The notes under the pieces: model-generated | Told to the model about the DNA's origin: nothing | The model's database searches: none | Seen by the model: the letters and a program-made list of their open reading frames with translations, nothing else | From: Mycteria americana | Taxonomy: Eukaryota; Chordata; Aves; Ciconiiformes; Ciconiidae | Reading direction: 5' to 3' | Assembly: GCF_035582795.1 (NCBI RefSeq) | Contig: NC_134370.1 | Coordinates: 46,797,501 to 46,861,500, forward strand | DNA: 64,000 nt | Shown: positions 56,701 to 64,000 of the stretch, one piece after another | Numbering within the stretch: position 1 is the first letter of the stretch | Layout of the letters: every line of letters begins with the position of its first letter | Translations under genes and position numbers: made by a program

Positions 56701-57579
56701 GTTTGGGGTCTTTTTTTTTTTTTTTGGTCTTTTTTGACTTGACCACCCAAAATCCACCAAGGTAGCTAGGAACTTGAGTAAAGTGCAAAATGTAAACAAA
56801 TTTTCTTGCCCCTTTGTGCTTTTGTTCTCCCTTCTCTTCTTCTTTTTCTGTAGCCCTTTACTTGTCCAATAAGAATTTTTCAATGAGTTGTGACAAATCC
56901 TGTTTATGCACCACCTATACTAGAGTTGTTTAAAAGCGATTTTATTGCTGCCTTTTCTTTTTCTTCTTCCTTCCATTTCTTAAATCAATGCTTTATAATT
57001 TATTGGCTAAAACTTGCCAGAAGCTAATAGGACCACATGCTGCACTGGTAATTTCCCAGCAGCAAAGTATCAAGCAAGAAAGACAGCAGCTATATCTTTG
57101 CTATTTTTCTCTTCTCTCCCCCTCCATGTTCATGTTTTAATTTAGAAAACAAGAGGATTGAACATCAACAAAAATTCTCTTGGCCCCATAAAGCACTGCT
57201 TTCTCCCTCTCCCAAACCAAGGATGATTAATGCAGTCCTTGGGTCTTAATGCGAGGATGGATTTTGTTTTATATGGAAATTTTCCCTCTGTATTTTGTAG
57301 AAGCAAAGGGATGGAGAATGTTATGATGAAAGCATGTTGAGGGAATGGAGCTCCAGGCAGGGATCACTGGGACCACAGACAAAGAGATGAGTGGCAGGAT
57401 AGGAGCGAGAGCCTCCACCCTGAGGCCAAAGCAGAGCATGGGGATGAGGAGGAGAAGAGGCTAGGGAGGAAGAAAAGCTAGGGTGCGGCTTCATGGTCTG
57501 CTTAAATCAGCGTGTGATCCGCTGCCACACAAGGTGACAATCCCACCCTCTCCTCCTTCCTCACCCATGCTTGCTTGTC
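50728..57579 (+). other. ZNF592 intron 2, first part
   Basis: I searched for the next family exon (CQVCQMLLPNQCSF...) and did not find it. There is an A15 run at 51872-51886 and a T15 run at 56711-56725. Purine-rich stretches at about 54720-54800 and 55560-55860 open antisense frames. No gene is supported. Confidence 0.55.
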
Positions 57580-60500
57580 TGGCCCTGGTGATTCTGCAGC
57601 CCCCAGGGGACTGAGACCAGCTTGGGGGAAGAGGAGAATGAGCATGGGTACAAATTGGGGGCCAGATGTGGCTGAGAGCAAAAAGGAGGGGACAACAGGA
57701 GACAGAGGCAGAGTCTGTCCCAGGTAGGATGGAAACTGAGGCTGGAAGCTGGTGTCTTCTGGCACCAAGAGGAAGCCTCCTGATCCCCTGTTCCTCTTCC
57801 ATGTGGGCACCAATGATGCTGCCAAGGGCAACCTGGAGAATATCAAAAGTGACTGCAGAGGTCTGGGGGTGATGGGCAGGGGCACGAGAGCCCAGGTGGT
57901 GGTCTGCTCAATCCTGCTGGTGAGGGGAAAGGGTGTGATGAGGAGGTGGCCCTCTGAAGTGTCTAATGCTAATGCACACAGCATGGAATAAACACGAGGA
58001 ACTGGAGATCTGTGTGCAGTCACAGGGGTTTGATCTTGTTGGCATCGCAGAGAGGTGGTGGGATGGCTCGCATCACACTAGTGTTGTGATGGAGGGACAC
58101 AGGCTTTTTAGGAAGGACAGGCCGGGAAGATGAGGAGGGGGAGTTGTCCTTTATGTGAGGCAGCAGCTGGAGTGTCTAGAGCTCTACCTGGGGATGGGTG
58201 AGCAGCCAACTGAGAGCTTATGGGTTGGGATTAAAGAGCAGTGTGGGTGACATTGTAGTGGATGTCTGCTATAGGCCACCTGACCAGGAAGAACAAGTGG
58301 ATGAGGCTGCCTGCAGACAGCTGGAAGCAGCCTCACTTTCACAGACCCTGGGCCTCATGGGGAACTTCAGCCACCCTGATATGTGCTAGTGGGACAACCC
58401 AGCAGGGTGTAAACGCTCCAGGAGGTTCTTGCACAGCATTGATAACTTCCTGAGCTAAGTGATAGGGAAGCCAACAAGGAGAGGTGCTCTGCTGGACTCA
58501 CCAGCAAGGAAGGGCTCACTGCAGATGTGAAGGTCAAAGGCAACCTTTGCTGCAGTGACCATGAGCTGGTAGAGTTCAGGGTCCTGAGGACAAAAATCAA
58601 GATCACAACACTGGACTTCAGGAGAGTACATTCTTTAAGGATCTGCTTGAAGAAGTCCCATGGGATAAAGCCCTGGAGGGAAGAGAAGTCCAAGAAAGGA
58701 GGTTGATATTAAAGGGCCACCTCCTTCAGGCTCAAGAGCAATCCATCCCAACAAACAGCAAGTCATGCAAAAATGCCACGATGCCTGCATGGATGAATAA
58801 GGAGGTCTTGGCAAAACTCAAACTTAAAAAGGGAGTGTACAGAAGGTGGAAACAGGGACAAGTAACCTGGGAAGAATGTGGAGGCGCTATCTGACTATGC
58901 AGGGATGATGTAGGAAAGCCAAAGACTACCTGGAGTTGAATCTGGTGGAGGATGCCAAAGGCAACAAGAAGGATTTTTTAAGTAGATAAGTAGCAAAAGA
59001 AAGACTAAGGAAAATGTGGGCCCACTGCTGAATGGGACAGGGGACCTGGTGACACAGGACATGGAGGAGGCTGAGGTACTGAACACCTTCTTCACCTCAG
59101 TCTTTACTACCAAGACCGGTCTTCGGGAATCTAAGGACTTGGAGACCAGGAGGAAGGTGTGGAGCAAGAAGACGTGTCCTTGGTGGAAGAAGATCAGGTC
59201 AGGAAATACTTAAACTGGACATACACAAGTCCGTGGGTCCTGATGAGATGCACCCATGAATGCAGAGGGAGCTGGCAGTGAGGCCACTCTTGATAATCTT
59301 TGAATGATTATGGTGATTGAGAGGTACCTGAGGACTGGAGGAAAGCAAATGTCACTTCTATCTTTGAAAAGGGGCAAGAAGGAGGATCCAGGGAAGTACA
59401 GGCTGCTCAGCTTCACCTTGTTCCCTGGGGAGGTGATGAAGCAGCTAATCCTGGGAACCATTTCCAGGTGCTTGAACATGAAGGTGATCAGGGTGGATCG
59501 CCAAGGGGAGGTCATGCTTGACCAAGCCGATAACCTTCTGTGATGAGAGGATTGCCTTGGTAGATGAGGAGAGAGCCATGGGTATTGTCTGCCTTGACTT
59601 CAGTAAGGCTTTTGGTGATGTCTTCCATAGGATCCTTGTAGAGAAGCTGATGAAGTATGGGCTGGATGAGCAGACAGTGAGGTGGATTGAAAAGTGGCTG
59701 AATGGTCAGGCCCAGAGGGTAGTGATCAGTGGTGCAAAGTCTAGTTGGAGGCCAATAATTAGTGGTGTACCCCAGGGGTCAATACTGGTTGCAGTCCCAT
59801 TCAATATCTTCATTAATGATCTGGATGATGGGGCAGAGTGTACCCTCAGTGAGTTTGTAGATGACACACAACTGGGAGGAGTGGCTGCTAAGACAGAGGG
59901 TTGTGCTGACACCCAGAGTGACCTTGGCAGGCTGGAGAAATGGGCCAACAGGAGCCTCATAAAGTTTAACAAGGAGAAGTGCAAAGTCCCTCATATGGGG
60001 AGGAGCAACCCCATGCACCAATACATGCTGGGGGCCACCCTGCTGGAAAGCAGGTTTGCAGAAAAGGCCCTGGGGGTCCTTGTGGACACCGAGCTGACCA
60101 TGAGCCAGCAATATGCCCTTGCTGCAAGGAAGACCAGTGGTGTCCTGACTGCATTAGGAGGAGCATTGCCAGCAGGTCAAGGGAGGTGGTCCTCCCCCTC
60201 TACTCAGCCCTGGTGAGGCCACAGCTGGAGAGCTGTGTCCATTGCTGTGTTCCCCAGTAAAAGAGACACATGGACATACTAGAGAGAGTCCAGCAAAGGG
60301 CCACAAAGATGACTAAAGAGCTGGACCACCTCACATATGAGGAAAGGCTGAGAAAGCTGGATGGTTCATCCTGGAGAAGAGAAGGCTCAGGGGGATCTTA
60401 TCAATGTGTATCAACACCTGCTGGAGAGAGTAAAGAAGATGGAGCCAGGCTCTTCCCAGTGGTGCCCAGTAACAGGTCTAGAGGCAATGGGCACAAACTG

Positions 60501-60724
60501 AAACACAGGAGGTTTCCTCGGAACATAAGGAAACACTTTTTCACTGTAAGATTGACTGAGCGCTGGCACAGGTTGCCCAAGGAGCTTGTGGAGTCTCCAT
60601 CTTTGGAGGTGTTCAAAGCTGTCTGGTCACGTTCCTGGGCAACCAGCTCTAAGTGGCCCTGCTTGAGCAGGGTGGTTGGACTAGATGACCTCTGGAGGTC
60701 CTTTCCAACCTCAACCATTCTGTG
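57580..60724 (+). mobile_element. CR1 LINE, long copy with ORF1 remnant and most of ORF2, inactive
   Basis: About 3.1 kb, sense. The ORF1 remnant at 57740-57990 has FLFHVGTNDAAKGNLENIKS, like the esterase-type ORF1 of CR1. ORF2 begins near 57985 with the endonuclease (FDLVGIAERWW, GDIVVDVCYRPPDQEEQVD, LMGNFSHPDMC). The reverse transcriptase follows: [33 protein letters not shown], then a long intact stretch at 59518-60150 with ERAMGIVCLDFSKAFGDVFH, SGVPQGSILV, FINDLDDGAEC and FVDDTQLGG. The family FADD motif is FVDD here. The C-terminus ([20 protein letters not shown]) and 3' end (TTGGACTAGATGACC...AACCATTCTGTG) follow. Several frameshifts and stops separate these pieces, so it cannot move. 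The 5' boundary is approximate. Confidence 0.9.
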
Positions 60725-61306
60725 CTCCCTGGGTGGCAGGCACTCATTAGATTGGCATAAACCAGTCATGAAATCCCAGGAAGCAAGAACCCACTGGTAA
60801 TGATGGGGCCTGAGAGAGGCAGTTGGAATGGGTGAGTGGAGGAGTTTACTGTATATCTTCCTTCTGGAGTGGGAGCTGAAATCTTTTAGTTAGGATTAGC
60901 AAATAAATGATTGGTCAAGTAAGAAGGGAATCGGTGAAAAAGCAAAGTGATTCATAAAGATCACAGCAAAAAATAGCATTTGAACAGCTGTGGTACTGTC
61001 TTTGATGGGATGCAAGGCACAAAGTGGTGCAAGGTGAGAAGAAAGAAGCAGAGTTGGGAGGCTGCGAGATGGGCATCACCACTGATGGATGGGCAGAAAT
61101 CAGCCCTGCAGGGTGGAGGGAGGAGCAGAGGGCTTTAACATTGCCATCATCAGAAAGGAGATGGGACCTGTGCCGTGTAGCCTTAGGGGTTTTACTGGTG
61201 ACTTGAAAGTGGGATGTGAAAACTTGGTGTAATCCAGTAAGTGATCATTTTAGCAACGGGGAGTTCAGATTTCAAGTCACAATGCAAGAGGCAGAGCAGT
61301 TTGTTG
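60725..61306 (+). other. ZNF592 intron sequence between two mobile elements
   Basis: Ordinary unique-looking sequence with no gene or repeat recognised. Confidence 0.5.
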
Positions 61307-61311
61307 GTGGG
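61307..61311. repeat. Target-site duplication, left copy (GTGGG)
   Basis: GTGGG directly precedes the TG end of the LTR and is repeated exactly after its CA end at 62425-62429. Confidence 0.8.
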
Positions 61312-62424
61312 TGTGGTGGGTTGACCTTGGCTGGCTGCCAGGTGCCCACGCAGCCGCTCTGTCACTCCCCTTTCTCAGTAGGCCCGGAGGAGAAAATATG
61401 ACAAAAAGCTTGTGGGTTCAGATAAGGACAGGGAGATCAGTTACCAATTACCATCACGGGCAAAACAGACTGGACTTGGGGAAATTAATTTATTGCGAAT
61501 TAATTGTAGCAGAGCAGGATAGTGAGAAATAAAAACTGAAATCATCTTCCTCCGCCCCTCCCTTCTTCTCGAGCTCAACTTCACTCCTCATTTCTCCACC
61601 TCCTCTCCCCCTGAGCAGCACAGGAGGATAGGGAATGGGGGTTGTGGTCAGTTCATCACATGTTGTCTCTGCTGCTCCTCCCTCCTCACTGTTTTCCCCT
61701 GCTCCAGTGTGGGGTCCCTCCCATGGGAGACAGTCTTCCACCAACTTCTCCAGTGTGGGTCCTTCCCATGGGCTGCAGTTCTTCATGAACTACTCCAGCA
61801 TGGGTCCTTTCCGCAGGGTGCAGTCCTTCAGAAATGGATTGCTCCAGCATGGGTCACCCACAGGGTCACAAGTCCTGCCAGCAAACCTGCTCCAGTGTGA
61901 GCTCCTCTCCATGGGCTGCAGCTCCTTCCAGGAGCCTGCTCCAGCACAGGTTCTCCATGGGCTGCAGCTTCCTTCAGGGCACATCTACCTCCTCTGTTGT
62001 GGGGTCCTCCACGGGCTGCAGTGTGGATATCTGCTCCACCATGGACCTCCTCCATGGGCTGCAGGGGGACAGCCTGCATCACAATGGTCTTTACCATGGG
62101 CTGCAGGTGAACCTCTGCTCTGGCGCCTGGAGCACCTCCTCCCACTCCTTCTTCATTGAACTTGGTGTCTGTAGGGCTGTTTCTCACATATTCTCACTCC
62201 TCTCTCCCAGCTGCTGCACAGCATTTTTTACCCCTTCTTAAATATGTTATCACAGAGGTGCTACGAGCATCGCTGATGGTCTCAGCTTTGGCCAGCAACA
62301 GGTCCATTCTGGAGCTGACTGGAGCTGGTTCTGTCTGACATGGGGGGCAGCTTCTGGTGTCTTCTCATAGAGGCCACCCCTGCAGCCCCCCACTACCAAA
62401 ACCTTGTCACATAAACCTGATACA
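61312..62424 (-). mobile_element. Solo LTR of an avian endogenous retrovirus
   Basis: This 1,113-bp unit begins TGTGGTGGGTTGACC and ends CTGATACA on the + strand. It has TG/CA termini and exact 5-bp flanking duplications. Orientation is minus: reading that strand, a TATA-like TATTTAA lies at 62244-62238, about 180 bases from the 5' end, and AATAAA at 61494-61489, about 180 bases from the 3' end. No internal retroviral genes flank it, so it is a solo LTR left by recombination between two LTRs. The sequence type is familiar to me as a common LTR in bird genomes, but I do not assign a family name. Confidence 0.85.
61690..62115 (-). repeat. Degenerate tandem array inside the solo LTR
   Basis: About ten copies of a unit of roughly 35-45 bp, built on CTCCAGCATGGGTCC and CCATGGGCTGCAG (+ strand). 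Units differ in length and sequence. The antisense frames it opens (61490-61786 and others) are a by-product of the array. Confidence 0.7.
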
Positions 62425-62429
62425 GTGGG
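62425..62429. repeat. Target-site duplication, right copy (GTGGG)
   Basis: Exact match to 61307-61311 on the other side of the LTR. Confidence 0.8.
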
Positions 62430-64000
62430 TCAGAAGAAGAGATGTGGAAACTGAAATTCTTGAAATTACAGCTGAGCTCATAAAGAGAAAAGAGCTACAG
62501 ACTAAGAAAATTCAGAATTAAGCTTATTTGATGCAACATTGTCTAAGATCTGTGATGCTAGATCTAAGATCTGTGATGCTAAGATCTTTTTCCATTGCAA
62601 TTCCACTTTGTTTCCTAAAACTGTCAAGTTTCTAGGTCTACACCAGGTCTAACCAGGGATTTTTCCACATATACAAAAATGTATTTTGTGGTTATTGAAC
62701 AGCCTTAACTTCCAGGGAGTAAGGTTTTAGTTGAATGCCTTATTTTATTGAGGCTTAAGCACCCTGGTGTCTTGGGATGATTTAGATGTGTGTGTGTGTG
62801 TGTATAGGAGTTGGTCTTGGTGAAGGTCTGAGGAGGACGCTAGGTTTGAGAGTGTTGGGCAGTGAGCAAGGTGCGGGAATACAAATGAGAGTGAACAAAG
62901 TCAACAGGAGGAGGAGGTGGGATGCAACGATGAGGCTGAGGATGAATAGACGTGAGGTGGAGGGGGGGAGTAAGCTGGAGGTAGCAGAAGAGAGGATGGA
63001 TGGGAGAAGTTTTGAATTGAAGGGCATCTTGTGGTTATGTCCTTTAGACTGAAGGCCAAGCAGACTCCCTCAGTGGCATTGGCTCCTTAGGCTGATGTCT
63101 TAGAATAGGCAGCTATAACCAGGGAAATAAAAATATCTTTGCTGTGCTTGGGTATGACAGTGTAAGAGTGTATACGAGTTAATTAGGATAAAACATCTAC
63201 GTTAGGACTGGACTTGACACGTGTTCTGTCACTGAAACTTGAACACACTGGTTTTAAGGTATCAGATGGGTTCTAGGTTTTTCTTCTTCAAATTGATAAT
63301 CTTGACTTTCTGTTGTAGGGTTTTTTCCTCTGTAAATTGAACATGCTAACGCAATGATGCCTATTCATTTAAGGAGAGCCTGGGGACGAGTATAGTTTAG
63401 TTATCATAGTGACAGCAAAAGAAATTCTGTGCTCGCCACTTCTCCTCACATTGGTAAAATTTTGTGTAGCAGTGTTGTAACCTGGATGGTTGAAATAAAC
63501 CAAGTCAAAAATAATCCTCCAAGCATCTGGATCTTGACTGTAGCGTGGCCCAGCAAACAGTTGCACTGGTGGGAGGTGGGGAAGGGGACTGTGGAGTTGC
63601 AGAGATGAAGATGTTGAGACCAGCTGTGCTGCCAGAGCCAGCCCATCATGCTGCTACACACTGGTGCATCTACACTGAGGGATGCAGGTTGCTGGCATTT
63701 ATCCCAGTGGGGCACTAAGTGAAAGCTAATGTGAAGTTAAAGGTTAACTTTAAGTAGTAAATCACCACTAATTTTTTTTATAGCAGAAGCATCCTGATTA
63801 ACCTCTAACTGCCTGCGATCCCTTGGCTGCAGAAGTATCAGCTGCCCATGCAGCTCTGCCTAAAGTAGAAAAATTAAAGCTTGCAAAAGGCTGGATTTGG
63901 GAAGAACTGGGGCTTCGGGACACTGCTTGTGGGGTATTTTTCATTTGAATATGTAAAGGATATGTAAAGTGCTCTTTAAAGCATTTGCATTCCGAAAATG
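62430..64000 (+). other. ZNF592 intron sequence to window end
   Basis: A tandem 20/21-bp duplication (CTAAGATCTGTGATGCT) lies at 62543-62586, a short (TG)n at about 62786-62803, and a purine-rich stretch at 62820-63010. No exon of ZNF592 or other gene was recognised. Confidence 0.5.

Noticed and set aside
56340..56883. Possible poly(A)-tailed retrocopy on the minus strand near the T15 run
   Set aside because: The flanking sequence shows no coding similarity or target duplication. A simple T tract explains it.
61490..62241. Frames of 98-174 codons within the solo LTR
   Set aside because: They come from the internal tandem array of the LTR and contain no retroviral protein motifs.
1..64000. 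CRISPR arrays, operons, phage or plasmid features
   Set aside because: None seen; the sequence is vertebrate nuclear DNA. tRNA and rRNA genes were not found by eye, but small RNA genes cannot be excluded without a covariance-model search.

Overview
The window reads as a bird nuclear genome. It has large introns with GT-AG boundaries, CR1 LINE copies in every state of decay, and a solo LTR of an avian endogenous retrovirus. Both protein genes resemble known vertebrate families. No bacterial, plasmid or phage signals were seen.

Region 1 (1-24.2 kb, + strand): the 3' two thirds of a paracaspase gene of the MALT1 family. Twelve coding exons were mapped by splice sites, phase and family similarity. 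They encode an Ig domain (matching Ig2 of MALT1), a very short linker, the caspase-like p20/p10 unit with His and Cys in place, the Ig3-like domain and a new acidic tail. The death domain and first Ig exons lie upstream of the window. All junctions keep phase except one: the exon at 21207-21275 has no usable phase-matched splice donor and reads into TGA. Introns hold CR1 debris.

Region 2 (24.2-43.8 kb): intergenic. It holds CR1 3' ends in both orientations and a 15-unit, 18-bp minisatellite, but no gene I can support.

Region 3 (43.8-64 kb, + strand): ZNF592. A CpG island carries a TATA-less promoter, with GC boxes, a YY1-type site and a short uORF in a non-coding first exon. A 4.2 kb intron follows, then one very large first coding exon of 770 codons with the first three zinc fingers. 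The rest of the window is the next intron, which contains a long decayed CR1 with traces of ORF1 and much of ORF2, and a 1.1 kb solo LTR flanked by a perfect 5-bp target duplication. The remaining ZNF592 exons are outside.

The main point of interest is the pairing. In mammals MALT1 sits head-to-tail with ZNF532, the paralogue of ZNF592. Here a second MALT1-like gene sits head-to-tail with ZNF592. This fits a genome-duplication sister of MALT1 kept in this bird and absent from the human ZNF592 locus as I know it. Whether it is intact depends on the 21275 splice site.
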